Assembly: GCA_016806645.1 (NCBI GenBank) | Contig: JACSYO010002062.1 | Span: forward strand, 956,001 to 1,020,000 | Direction of reading: 5' to 3' | Length of the DNA stretch: 64,000 nucleotides | From: Ophiodon elongatus | Taxonomy: Eukaryota; Chordata; Actinopteri; Perciformes; Hexagrammidae | Part shown: positions 22,188 to 32,261 of the stretch, one piece after another | How the letters are laid out: each line of letters begins with the position of its first letter | How positions within the stretch are numbered: position 1 is the first letter of the stretch | Notes under the pieces: model-generated | Told to the model about the DNA's origin: nothing | The model's input: only the letters and a program-made list of their open reading frames with translations | Databases searched by the model: none | Position numbers and translations under genes: made by a program

Positions 22188-23556
22188 ACGTGTGTGGCAG
22201 CTAATTAGCTCCTGTCTCTCTTCAGGCATCTACGTAGAGGAGATTCTGACCAAGTGGAGAGGCGACTATGACAAACTGGAGCACAATCACACCTACATTC
22301 AGTGGTGAGACATTTCATCTGTATTTTCATTTCCTTCTACCTTCCATTTGATGGCATAAACTCCTCGAAAGTGACCGGATTGTTAATTGCATGGTATTAT
22401 GAGACATGTTTTAGAATTGGAATTGCATAGGAATTAGCAGATTTTAGTTTGTTTTTGTTTGTATATTTTCATTTTTTAAGATCATTTTTGTGGACATTTT
22501 CAGATTTCAGAGATGTATTTGACAGAGGACAGTGTGGACATGGTGGGAGGGAGAGAGGGAATCAAACCTGTGATGTTGCGGCTATATGCCATGCGCTGTA
22601 AACATAATAGGAGGACTAACCATAGAATATATACAATAAGTGGACAGTCACCGTGACGTGACCCATTGGTGTGTGGGATACGGTTTTGAAGCCTGAAGTT
22701 CGGCATTTTGGCCGTCGCCATCTTGTCTTTTTTTTTTTTTTAGCCGTCACCATCTTCCAACCAAAAACTGAATAACAGGTTTTGCGTCGCTGGTTCCCGG
22801 CGACTGCATTAGCAACCGATACGAACGCTTGTGAGTTTACGTCACGTCCAGAAATCTCTTTTCATTTGATTTTCTCTTTACTCCTTTTTCCTTGTGGCAG
22901 GCTGTTCCCATTAAGAGAACAAGGGCTCAACTTCTACGCACATGAACTGACTCAGGAAGAGATCAAAGTAAGACCCACAAGTACACGTTGGATGGAGACT
23001 CGAGTGTTTGCCATGGCTGAGCGCTCGAGTACATCTTGCGCTCAACCAATGAATTAAAACCATGATGGATATTGTTTCATTTGAAATGACAGTGCACTGT
23101 AAGTTGATGCCCTTAAGAAGGTTGCATTCCTCGTATAAAGTACACAAGTCCCTCAAATGGAACAACCAAGTTCTTAAAATAAACAACAAAGAAAGGCTTG
23201 AGCCTTATTGATGTCGACGTTGACTTCTAAATTAATATTTGTATCCCGAGTGTATTTGCTCAGCTGAAGGTTCTGTAATGAATTGAAACCATATTGGTAA
23301 TGAGTGCAAATGAGTGTTGCACCCACAATGCATGCCAACGGCAAACAGAGCGGCGGCGCCGCACCTGTCGGCTGCTCTCTGATCTGCCGTGTTTGACCCC
23401 CGTCAGGAATTCCAAAGCACCCGGGAGGCCAAGCGGAGGTTCCTGGCAGCCTACTCCCTCATGTTGGACTTCTACGGCGTCAAACTGCTGGATAAGAGCG
23501 GGAATGTTGCTCGGGCTTCCAACTGGCAGGAGCGCTTCCAGCACCTCAATGAGTGA

Positions 23557-23607
<51 letters not shown>

Positions 23608-25353
23608 AAAACACTGTGCATCAGTTTAAGGGTAGAAGAGAGAATTTGTGCGAACTACTGGCTCTGTGGTTTTTGTGCCCTTCGGAAAGGCAATTATTCT
23701 AAATCCCATGCAACTTAATTGTTGTTCTGTCATCAGCCAAATGTGAAACAACATGTTTACAGTCAACAAACAGATGGTTAAAGGGTCATTCAAAGGGTTT
23801 CTTTCACATCCCATTGCGACAGCTTCACGGTCATTGAGTTTTCTTGCCAAATAACCAACATGTCACACTTTGAGTTGCGCACTTGAAATACAAGCACTTT
23901 TTTTTTTCTCCTCAGCGCTGCTGCTTTTACCACCTCTAAACCGTAGCATCCGATGCTAATGGTTGCCATTATCTAAACCATGTGAAAAAACACAAATTGT
24001 CCACCATAAAGCAGCTGCTCGGTACGATTGCATTCCCATCTCTTGCTTTTAATATCACATTGAATATTCACGACAGGCTCCTGCATCTGGTGCCGTGTGG
24101 TTGCTAGATGGCCCTCAGGCCCGACGACCATCACAAACAAACTATTCCTAATAATGAGGGAGCTGAATTGTCAAAGATTTCAGAACACAAGTTGATTGCA
24201 ACACCGTGAGTTGTTGGTTTAGGTTCGGTCTTTTAGTTTTGGTTTAGGTTCGGTCTTTTGCTGAAATTGTATATTTGTTTATTCACATTTAAGTCATTTG
24301 AATTGTACAAATACTGAAGATGATTTAGTCTAATTTTCTTCAGGGAAATATTAGTGTCATTTTCTTTGCGCATTGAACCCTCTAAAGCCTAGACATGTTT
24401 CTACGCATGATTTTGACTTCACGGTGCACCAGAAAGAAAGGGCAGGTTCCCCTGAATCATGGCGTGTACAACAGAACAGACTAAAAGAATACGCTCAGGA
24501 CTGGCAAAAAATATATAACAATGTCCAGGTGTTTCTTTGTCTCTGTATGTTGTCCATGTGGCTTTAGAGGGTTGAAGAAAAAAAATAAGCTACTTTCATT
24601 TTAATCTTTTAAGCACTCTGAAGTTAGTCAGCATCTTTCATGTGAACAGTTACCATGGTTACAGGTGCCATTCAGCTCGAGTATATCGTTTTAACAGTAA
24701 AAAAAAAAAAAGAAAGTGTGAATGCAGGTCGTCGATTGGTTAATTCGTCCGTCTTTCGCATTTAAAGTTTTCATTTTCAAATGATTACTGTATTCATGAC
24801 TGACACAATGTTATACTGCTTTGTTCTCTCAAGGTCCCAGCACAACTACCTGCGGATCACTCGCATCCTGAAGTCCCTGGGCGAGCTGGGCTACGAGGCC
24901 TTCAAGGCCCCCCTGGTCCATCTGTTCCTGGAGGAGTCGCTGTGCCACAACACGCTTCCCAACATGCAGCACAGCGCCCTGGAGTACTTCGTCTACACCA
25001 TCCGCCTGCCGGCCACCCGCCGGCGCCTGCTCCGCTACGCCCGCCAGCACTACAGGCCCGCCCACGCCTTCCTCTGGGGGCCGCCACCCAAAAGGCGAGG
25101 CGGTGCCGGTGGTAGTAGCGTAGATGCCTGGAGCAGCGGGATCCGAGCGCCCGCTCCGACACCGGAGCACCAGCGGAGGAGGGAGGAGCGCACCGGTGGT
25201 AGCGGGATTATTGTGTCTTCCCATGATGCCGTGACTGTCCCGGACCTGGCCGGAGGAGGGCCGAAGGGCTGCGCGGGACTCGGTTCTAGCGCGGCCGGAC
25301 TGGAGGGAGCGAGAGGAGAGAGGAGCGAGCACAATGAGATTGTTCCTTTGTAA
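19512..25353 (+). CDS. ogfrl1: ogfrl1, opioid growth factor receptor-like protein 1 (7 coding exons)
   Basis: Joining 19512-19685, 21627-21713, 21862-21940, 22226-22304, 22901-22967, 23407-23552 and 24834-25353 gives 1152 nt, or 383 residues plus stop. All introns are GT-AG and all phases fit (0,0,1,2,0,2). The protein starts MGNLLGSW, as in OGFRL1. Residues about 68-285 form the OGFr N-terminal conserved domain: KRSFYAARDLYKYRH, NLRFYLNKIP, KLEHNHTYIQWLFPLREQG, NWQERFQHLNESQHNYLRITRI, SALEYFVYTIR. After a PPPKRR basic patch the tail is low-complexity and Gly/Ser/Arg-rich. It is shorter than the human protein (about 450 residues) and lacks the repeats of OGFR itself. OGFR binds Met-enkephalin; the function of the OGFRL1 paralogue is poorly known. 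Choice of the 'like-1' member rests mainly on the N-terminus. Confidence 0.95.
20606..20750 (-). repeat. Family A dispersed repeat, partial copy in ogfrl1 intron 1
   Basis: This is an antisense fragment combining one end (GGCAACCTCCGGTTCTGATGAGTGAA, GAAGTGTCTTAAA, GGCATTCTCTCT) directly with the other (ACGTCCACTTCTTACATACAGTC). The middle is deleted relative to 18412-18925. Confidence 0.7.
21569..21616 (+). repeat. (CTTT)n microsatellite serving as polypyrimidine tract
   Basis: About twelve CTTT units end roughly 10 nt before the AG of the ogfrl1 exon 2 acceptor (TTTGTTTCCCAG). The repeat therefore occupies the position of the polypyrimidine tract of that 3' splice site. Confidence 0.95.
21627..21713 (+). 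CDS. ogfrl1: ogfrl1 coding exon 2
   Basis: This is an 87-bp exon, phase 0 at both ends, encoding residues 59-87 and the start of the conserved OGFr domain (KRSFYAARDLYKYRH). It is a multiple of three, so skipping would keep the frame. The acceptor is preceded by (CTTT)n and the donor GT runs straight into (CA)n. Confidence 0.93.
21716..21766 (+). repeat. (AC)n microsatellite at the exon 2 donor
   Basis: The tract begins at intron position +3 (donor GTACACAC) and fills about a third of the 148-bp intron 2. Confidence 0.95.
21862..21940 (+). CDS. ogfrl1: ogfrl1 coding exon 3
   Basis: It is 79 bp from acceptor TTTGTAG to donor GTGAGA and encodes residues 88-113 plus one nucleotide: NYRKSRQ..., then the conserved YRNLRFYLNKIP and VPDG. 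This matches the N-terminal half of the OGFr domain. Confidence 0.93.
21947..22003 (+). repeat. (AC)n microsatellite 6 nt after the exon 3 donor
   Basis: Donor GTGAGA is followed directly by about 28 AC units at the start of intron 3 (285 bp). Confidence 0.95.
22138..22183 (+). repeat. Second (CA)n microsatellite in ogfrl1 intron 3
   Basis: About 22 CA units end some 40 nt before the exon 4 acceptor, so the 285-bp intron has CA tracts at both ends. Confidence 0.95.
22226..22304 (+). CDS. ogfrl1: ogfrl1 coding exon 4
   Basis: It is 79 bp from acceptor CTCTTCAG to donor GTGAGA. It completes Gly114 and encodes IYVEEILTKWRGDYDKLEHN and HTYIQ, the most conserved block of the domain, ending inside the Trp140 codon (TG|G). 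Confidence 0.94.
22618..22785 (+). repeat. Family A dispersed repeat, 5' part, in ogfrl1 intron 4
   Basis: It carries the sense-strand start of the family (CATAGAATATATACAATAAG, GTGACCCATTGGTGTGTGG, TTTGAAGCCTGAAGTTCGGC, GCCGTCGCCATCTTG) with a T-run insertion. The 3' part is missing. Confidence 0.7.
22901..22967 (+). CDS. ogfrl1: ogfrl1 coding exon 5
   Basis: It is 67 bp from acceptor CTTGTGGCAG to donor GTAAGA. It completes Trp140 and encodes LFPLREQGLNFYAHELTQ and EEIK (to residue 162), ending in phase 0. Confidence 0.94.
23407..23552 (+). CDS. ogfrl1: ogfrl1 coding exon 6
   Basis: It is 146 bp from acceptor CCCCCGTCAG to donor GTGAGC. It encodes residues 163-210, including EAKRRFLAAYSLMLDFYGVK, LLDKSGNVARA and NWQERFQHLN, and ends inside Glu211. 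A CA tract follows within 6 nt of the exon. Confidence 0.94.
23559..23607 (+). repeat. Compound (CA)n(TA)n microsatellite at the exon 6 donor
   Basis: Donor GTGAGC passes into about 12 CA units and then about 12 TA units. Confidence 0.93.
24376..24573. mobile_element. 198-bp MITE with perfect 14-bp terminal inverted repeats
   Basis: AACCCTCTAAAGCC at 24376-24389 is the exact reverse complement of GGCTTTAGAGGGTT at 24560-24573. The interior is non-coding. It lies in ogfrl1 intron 6. A target-site duplication is not clear from the flanks, so the superfamily is not assigned. Confidence 0.7.
24834..25353 (+). CDS. ogfrl1: ogfrl1 terminal coding exon 7
   Basis: The acceptor is CTCTCAAG. The exon completes Glu211 and runs 172 codons to TAA. 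The first about 80 residues finish the conserved domain (SQHNYLRITRILKSLGELGY, SALEYFVYTIR, RRLLRYARQHY, AFLWGPP). PPPKRR could be a nuclear localisation signal. The rest is Gly/Ser/Ala/Arg-rich and presumably disordered. The exon is much more GC-rich than its flanks. The antisense frames of 86-179 codons here are shadows of this composition. Confidence 0.95.
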
Positions 25354-27224
25354 GGGGTCCGGTTTCAATTGTTATCTGGTGTTAAAGGTTGAAAACAAAA
25401 CAGGTGTTTTTAAAAGTAATAAGTTCAAATGTTAAGGAAAAAACATTAACGCCAGAACGTTGAGTTATGAAGCTTCTGGACGCTCACTTAAAGTCAAGGA
25501 GGCAGTAATAAAAGGAATTTGTAGAATCAATTCAGGTTAAGGGCTTCTCGTTAACAACTATGGCGTTATGTCTTCGCAGGTGAATCAGTTTGACAGGACT
25601 GAATATGGGGTCGAGGTGTTTGTGGAGGTGGGAGGTCATATCCTTGGCCAAGCTTAACTCTTCTTGGACCAAATCCCCTTCTAAACCCATAGAGACCCAA
25701 ATGTGTGTTACGAGGCTTTTGGTTACCAAACAACTTAGACAGAAGATTTGCCTTATTCTACGTTTTGGTCTGGAACTGAGATGAAATGAAATGTGGTTCC
25801 TGATGCTGAAGACCATTTTACCATTTTAGAACCAAATGTTGCCGATTGGCGTGTTGGTCATTGTGATAGCTTTTTGGGTAACACCACTGTTGCTGGAGCT
25901 CCAATGCAACAAGCCGGACCGAGCTCACTTTGTGGTTTGTACAGGCGTAAAGTGAGAATTATAATGTGAAGATCCCCCCCCCCCCCCCAATCCTGTGAAA
26001 AGAAATTAAGGAACACGGAGAAGTGAGAAAGTCAGGGGTGGACTAATTTGTCAAAGCAATACTTTCAAACCATATTTTTTTTTCTTTTCGATGTACTTGA
26101 AATCCTCACTTGGTTGTTGATGATAGCAGGTACAACTCAATATTTGTCTGCTCTGCAATTTTACCGTCGACCCTCCCCCCCTCCCTTTGACATTTTTACA
26201 TATCTATTGAGCTAAAAAAAAGACTTGTCAGTGACTTGAAGAACCAGTTATGAATAGAGGCCTTTAGTGACGTCATTACTCTGCTGTAAACTATCACCGG
26301 CACCATGTCGTTTTTCCATAATCCTGCTGTCAAACAGACAAACAAGACAATAAGAACTACCACGTAATAACACAAACTCATTCTATGAAGCCGAACAGTA
26401 AAATACATCGAAGAGTTGGAGTTCCGTGCATTCGCTACATCTCCTTAGCCTCAAAAAGAACAGTTGACCTCAGATCTGTAATATAACTGCAGGTTTTTTT
26501 CTTTTTTTTTACCTGAAATCAACATTTTCTTCCAGCTTTAGTGTTGAATCCGAAAATGCTGCTTCAGCACATGTAGTTTCAGATGGTTTCCTGTCCAGAT
26601 TATTATCCGTTCGGCTTTCTAGTTTCCTTTATTTTGCTTTAACGGAGCGGCCAACAATAGCGTAGTTCACTGAGGCCAACGAGGCTTACGGGGACGATCG
26701 GAGCGCATCTTACAAACGCCTCGCACTGGAGTACATGACACGGTGCGCTGCTAACGTGAGTATTGAATTCCAACTGATAATTACAGATTGAATGTTTTTG
26801 AACTTTTTCCACCTTCTAATGGTGGCTCAAATGTCATTAGTGAAATTGGTAGTGAAGAACAGCACAGAGCCATGCTTTACTCAGCTGATACGTCCAATAG
26901 CAGAACAATTCCAATATGGCCGCCGCAGGGTGCGTAAAAGCCCTTCATCTCAACTAAACAAGGCGATTGGATGTGGACTGTGACTGCAGTTAATGGGATC
27001 AAAAACCGGTCATGTGTTGCACTTTTTTGACAATCTGTGTCTTCCTGTTGAAAGCGATGTGGGTTTCTCCAAGTCGTTGGTTGAGAAACAGATCTACGTT
27101 AATAATCTACTAACGTCAGGAACTTGCCACCTCATGAACATGATTGATTGTTCTCATATTGTCTGACCTTGACTGAATTTGGCAGTAATCATTTGTCCTT
27201 GTTTTTAATTAGGCTACACATAGT
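25354..27224 (+). other. ogfrl1 3' untranslated region and flank
   Basis: A first AATAAA occurs at 25507-25512, about 150 nt after the stop, but the true 3' end cannot be fixed. A C-run (about 25974-25988) and T-runs follow. An exon-like segment at about 26688-26755 is treated in the findings. No gene is supported. Confidence 0.35.
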
Positions 27225-27480
27225 AGGTGGTGATGCTGTTGACTATGACTGGGCGACATATCACGATATTCTTAACCAAATACCGCAATATCGATATTGG
27301 GACAATACTGTAGAGTTGACCACTGCTTTTACAAAATATTTACACAACGTTATCTGATAAATTATTCTGTAGGAAAAGAAAAAATTATAACAAATATTTC
27401 CCCTAAAGCTGTACACTACCAAGGGTGCAGGAGTCAGTAAATGAAGAAGTAGCACGCTACAGTAACCCTCCGCTGATAGA
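27225..27480. repeat. Probable hAT-like/MITE fragment with CGATATTG strings
   Basis: The string GACTGGGCGACATATCACGATATT...CCGCAATATCGATATTGGGACAATAC has the form of a frequent teleost repeat in which 'tgggcgatatatcgatat' precedes degenerate ATATCG repeats. Termini are not defined. Confidence 0.4.
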
Positions 27481-27984
27481 CTCATTCATTTTGTAGGGTT
27501 AGCAGCAGCTCAAGGAAGTGAAGCAGATGTTACACTCACCTCTGAGAAGTTGTTAAGAAACACTTCATCACTCTCATCCTGTCAGAGGTTGACAGCGCTC
27601 GCTTGTGTGTCAGCTTTTTATTAAAGGCGTGTATTGCTGTCCAATCAGCCAATAGCAACAGAAGCCTACACAGACAAGTTAAGGCTTTTTTGTTTAATTC
27701 AAGGTCTCATTTCAAACACATTTTGAGTTGCCGGTTGCAACAGATGAGATATCAGTGAAATTAAAAAGTCATGCATGGTGTAAGACAGCAGTGATCCATG
27801 TAATGGGGATTCAAACACTCCTCCCTGTCTTCCTGTCAGCTGTTCTTCCTGTTTATCGTTAGCTGACCAGGTCTCGACATCGCTCCCCCAGCCAAGTGTA
27901 TCTGATATAATTGTAAAGATAACTTTTCAGGTGATAACATGGGCTCACGTATCTGAATTTTTAGTATACTGTGTGTGTACATAT

Positions 27985-28012
27985 ACATATATATATATAT
28001 ATATATATGTAT

Positions 28013-28066
<54 letters not shown>
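27985..28066. repeat. Compound (TA)n...(GT)n microsatellite
   Basis: A TA tract (about 27985-28008) is followed by about 25 GT units (28015-28066). Confidence 0.95.
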
Positions 28067-28068
<2 letters not shown>

Positions 28069-29265
28069 CTGATATTCTTAAGTGCCTTTTTTGTATTTTT
28101 TATGTTGATCTGTATGCTGTAAGGACTGTCTTTCCAAACTGATTTCCTGTACATCCTGTTATTTTGTACAGCATTTTGATATATACATTATTGTTTGCAT
28201 TATAGTCATATACAGTATGAGTATGATTAATATACAGTAACAGCAGGAATAAACCCAATAGGAGTTGGTGAAGAGGAGAAGGTTAATAATATATAATACT
28301 TGAAACTGTTTGTATCTGGCTTATTGATGAAAATGTGATTGTTACATAGATGAATATTCACTATGCTTGCTGGACATGGATGGGCCACAATAACTGGACA
28401 TTTACCCTAAAATGTGAAATTTGCCACACTTAACTCAAATAAAAAATCGGGATGTGGATTAAGAATGTTGTCTTCTGGAAGTGTTTAAAGAACTTGAGCA
28501 CTGTGTGTTCGTCCGGTGCAGAGCTGTTCTGGAGGCGGGAGCGAGCTTATTGGTTGAGGTAAACCTCCGTGGTCGCAGCCAAAGAGCCACGGTTTGTCCT
28601 CCAAAGGCTGAACAGATATCACCATCGGGTTGAATAAGCTCACGGTAGAGAATTAAACACGCAAAGGGGTTCACTTTCAAAAACTTAATATAGCTGAGAT
28701 TATCAGCCTGACTTCTGAACCTGTGATCTGACTGGAGCTAATGAGGTATAAATACGCCCGCCGATGCCACGTAGAATGCTATGCGTCGCAAAACTAAGAG
28801 AAAAGGCCCCATCACAAAGACAACAAATGATCAATAAACCGCGTTACGTTAGGAAAAACTAGAGGCAGCTCCATGAAGCACCTTTTCCTGATTCAGGTCT
28901 AACGTACAGCAGCTCTGCACAATTCCTTCACATGAACAATTATTTTTCTCTTAAGTTTATTTTCGAGGAATAGTTCAACAATTTAGAAAATGTTGCCTTT
29001 TTTTGATGCGGTATAGCTGAGAGGCAATTAAGATAGGCGAGCATAAAGATTGTAAGCACCAACAGCTCTCTGTCTGAGGGATCGTTGTGACCCGCTGTGT
29101 TTTAGCGTCTTTATACACCCTCATTCAAGATTACCTGGATAGCATACCAAACTATTTTGTGGGATATTATTGAATTACAGCGTATTCTTTTCCCCCGTAG
29201 ATTTTGCTAACAAATGCTGGCCGAGACCAGCCTGCCGAACACGCATACACACGTTCCAACCCGAT
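28067..29265. other. No recognisable feature
   Basis: Intergenic AT-rich DNA. No exon or named repeat recognised. Confidence 0.35.
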
Positions 29266-29619
29266 ACACACACACACACACACACACACCATGGCTTGGC
29301 TTCTTCCCGTTGCCGTCCTGGTATCCAAGAGACACGATGTCCTGCTTTATCGACTCATCGACTGTTTGCATCCTGCACGTGAGGTAGTCTGTAGTCCGGT
29401 TAATAATACCACTGTTCAAGCCAAAGGGTCACTCTCAAAGTGATTCAGAGTCGGTGTGGTGAATAGCTAAATGACTTCGAGGACAGTTGCTACTGGTGAG
29501 CAGCTAGCATAAGTGGGAGGCGGCTTCAGTGCAGTCCCGCAGTATAGCAGCATCAGACTGCCGTCTCCAACAAAATCTCAGACAATAGATCAACCAATCG
29601 GTGATGAACAGGTTGGTTA

Positions 29620-29865
29620 TTGGTAAATGGTAAATGGACCTGTACTTGTATAGTGCTTTTCACAGACAACTCTTTGCCGAACGATACCCGCTGATTCAGG
29701 CAACTACTTAGATGTCCCACTGTGTTCGGTCATTGGCCCCACTTGGATGGTAGACCAATCAACTTTGAATTTTGCCTCAGACGGCTTTACAAACTGTACA
29801 GATACGACCCAGGACCCTCGCATCGGAACAGAAACTTGAAAAGAGATGAAACATGGCTCGCAAAC
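29620..29865 (-). mobile_element. SINE tail and L2 3'-UTR fragments, antisense
   Basis: 29625-29665 (GGTAAATGGACCTGTACTTGTATAGTGC) is the reverse of a V-SINE-type 3' tail. 29770-29860 (TTTTGCCTCAGACGGCTTTACAAACTG, then CCAGGACCCTCGCATCGG) is the reverse of the GAGGCAAA/GGGACAGAGG end of the L2 element seen at 61500-61580. Two separate insertions or a truncated composite are both possible. Confidence 0.6.
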
Positions 29866-29879
29866 CCTTTACCGCCTCG

Positions 29880-30165
29880 CCCCCTTGTATGCCTCCGCAA
29901 AACAGTTCAATTTGCAATTTTGTGAAATTTTCATAATTGGCAAATCAATTCTTGAGTCATGGCCAAAAATGTGTTTCGTGAGGTCACGGTGACCTTTGAC
30001 CACAAAATTCTAACCAGTTCATTTTTTAGTCCAAGTCAACGTTTCTGCCAAATCTGCCATCCCCTCCAGGCCTTTCAAGGATTCACGACAATGGACCAGA
30101 CGGACGGACGGACAACCTGAAAACATAATGCCTCCGTTCACGGCTGTCGCCAGCACGAAGGCATG
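29880..30165. mobile_element. Non-autonomous DNA element with TATGCCTCCG-like ends
   Basis: The left end TTGTATGCCTCCGC and the right end GCACGAAGGCATGCC are diverged inverted repeats. The interior carries GTGAGGTCACGGTGACCTTTGACC, AGTCCAAGTCAACGTTTCTGCC, GGACGGACGGACAACCTGAA and AACATAATGCCTCCG, the order found in a widespread teleost MITE-like repeat. No ORF. Confidence 0.6.
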
Positions 30166-30935
30166 CCAATAGAACCACTTGCTTCATTACGTTAAGATAA
30201 GACCTGAGGACATAATGTCAAAAAAAATACACACAGCTGTTTGGAATTATTTGGGCTATCTGCTCCGTTGCTGTAGATGTCGTTGCTTGGTGCCTATGCT
30301 AAGCTACTTGCGGTATTACTTGACAAGACACAAGGCAGGTGAAATAGTGGCACTGCAACCTCCGCCCAAACCTGTGGACTCATAACAAACCACACTGCAT
30401 AGCCCCACCAACAGAGACGCAATAAGAATAGACAACAGTATGCACTTATTTTCATATGTTTATGGCAATGAAAATAACAGAAATTCTGAATGAAGTAGGG
30501 GTGACACAATTTGCCCGGTTATCAATATAATTTCATGTACATATTACACTATCCAGGAGGTAGAGAGGCTCCATCTGCCATCCAAATACTGCACTCCTGT
30601 CAACTCAGGTTTTGGAGAAAGTAAACCATAATATGGTGGGTGGTGCAGGGGACCTAGCAGAGCCAGGCCAGCTCTGCCTGTCTAGAAATCTTGAAATCTC
30701 AGCTACTGCAGGAACAGAAAAGTACATAGAATACATAGAGAACAATAGCAAAACTCACCTGGCTTATAATAATTGTAATAATAATTGTTATTTTGTGCAT
30801 GACTCAGGAAAATGTAACCAAACTAACTTTTTGTTACAGTAGAATTCAACAAATAAAAAATAAAAAGCTCCCCTCCCACCCACCCACTCCAGTTGGTCAA
30901 GGTCACCAAAGGAATAAGGAGAAACAATTATTTAA

Positions 30936-31150
30936 AGGGGCAGTGTGTAGGATTTAGTGCCTACGAGTTGAAGTAACTTCTCCCTCGTGCCAAGCCTGTA
31001 GGAGAGCTACAAACATTACCGGCCTTATCTAGAGCCAGTGGGAACATATTATTATTCTACTCCATTTCTTCAGGTAGATGCCCTGAGATGCTACAGTTGT
31101 ACCTTTTAAGTGCAATCCAATTGGACCTTTAAATCATATTTACGTGCAGC
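30936..31150 (+). repeat. Dispersed repeat with CAGTGTGTAGGATTTAGTG start (partial)
   Basis: It shares the opening AAAGGG(A/G)CAGTGTGTAGGATTT(A/G)GTG with 45096-45130. Only the left part is recognisable here. Confidence 0.6.
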
Positions 31151-31686
31151 TGGTCTGTACATCTTGTGTATGTGGAGTTGATCTTAAAGGAATTAATATA
31201 CCTTGGTTACAAAACACAAAACAACCATGGCCAGGTTTATTTCTGGTATTTCAGTGATCAGTCTCATATTATTACTGCGTGCTGTTGAGTCATTATTTTC
31301 AGTTGTGTCCAAACAAGAGACAGGTGATCCTGTTGGCAGGCATGAAATATAAATGCACATTCATATTGGGTTACATTACATTGTGAGAAAATAGACAGCC
31401 AGCAAGAGGACAAGCAAATGAATGACAGCTTGGCTAAAGATAATATGAATAGAACTTTATTTAAACAGAGATTGCTAAAGAAAATTCAACATAAGAATAA
31501 AAAGCAGCAGATATCCTGTCTGTAAATGTATTCCCAAAAAGAACATATTGCAAGTGTTTTCTTAAGTCTGAAAGCTTGACAACCATCACTTACATTTCTA
31601 ATGTAGTTTTGAGATATCGTCCATCATTCATCACGTACACGGCCAGTTCCGAAGCTTCTTACGGTCGATCATGTGATGCCTTTCAG

Positions 31687-32122
31687 GGCCAAGACAAGAA
31701 AGAAACACTCTGATTCTCCAGTACAAAGAACAGATCTGCAGCAGATCCGCCAGCTGCGTAATAGGATTAAAGTTCTCAGTAAAGAGAGCTGGAGAGGCAC
31801 TAGGAGCCTTACATTATACAAACCGACTGAACAACTCTCTCCAAAGAGCTTTTTCCCCACAAAGAAGTTGGGGGATAATCAGAGGGACGCGATTAGAAAG
31901 CTCGCTGCCGTCAGGAGAGGGCTTAAGCAAGAAAGACGAGATGGCCAGAGTCTTCAAAGAGCATCAGATCTACTCGTCTCACTGAACCTTTTTTGCTTCT
32001 CCAATCGGTGATAGCATCAATCCTTTCGCTCTTCTTTGCTGCAGCGGATGAGCTTTGATGGGGAAACACTAGACAGCATAGATGAAGTGTCAAGGAAGCA
32101 GCTTCACGTGCTTCCAAAATAG
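31687..32122 (+). CDS. Possible two terminal exons of an unrecognised gene or gene remnant
   Basis: 31687-31975 follows an acceptor-like TGCCTTTCAG and stays open with a Lys/Arg/Gln-rich, helix-prone sequence (TDLQQIRQLRNRIKVLSKES; NQRDAIRKLAAVRRGLKQE). A weak donor (CTC|GTCTCA) at 31976 and an acceptor TTTGCTGCAG ending at 32044 would define a 69-bp intron. The next segment, 32045-32122, continues in phase for 25 codons (RMSFDGETLDSIDEVSRKQL...) to TAG. Matching phases and a gene-like amino-acid composition argue for real or recently real coding sequence. The family is unknown to me. A chance ORF or a decayed retrocopy remains possible, and no upstream exons were identified. Confidence 0.35.
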
Positions 32123-32261
32123 ATGTGATCTACACATGATGTCATTTTAAAACAGGAAGTGTATTCTGCCTGTAGAATATAAGATGCCTGTTTTTACAGA
32201 AAACATGCATTAGACATATACCTGCGTTAACATATTTCTATTAGGCCCGTGATCAGTCCTG

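Noticed and set aside
24829..25368. 179-codon antisense frame opposite ogfrl1 exon 7
   Set aside because: It is a shadow frame caused by the GC-rich codon usage of the exon. The sense strand has the conserved OGFr domain.
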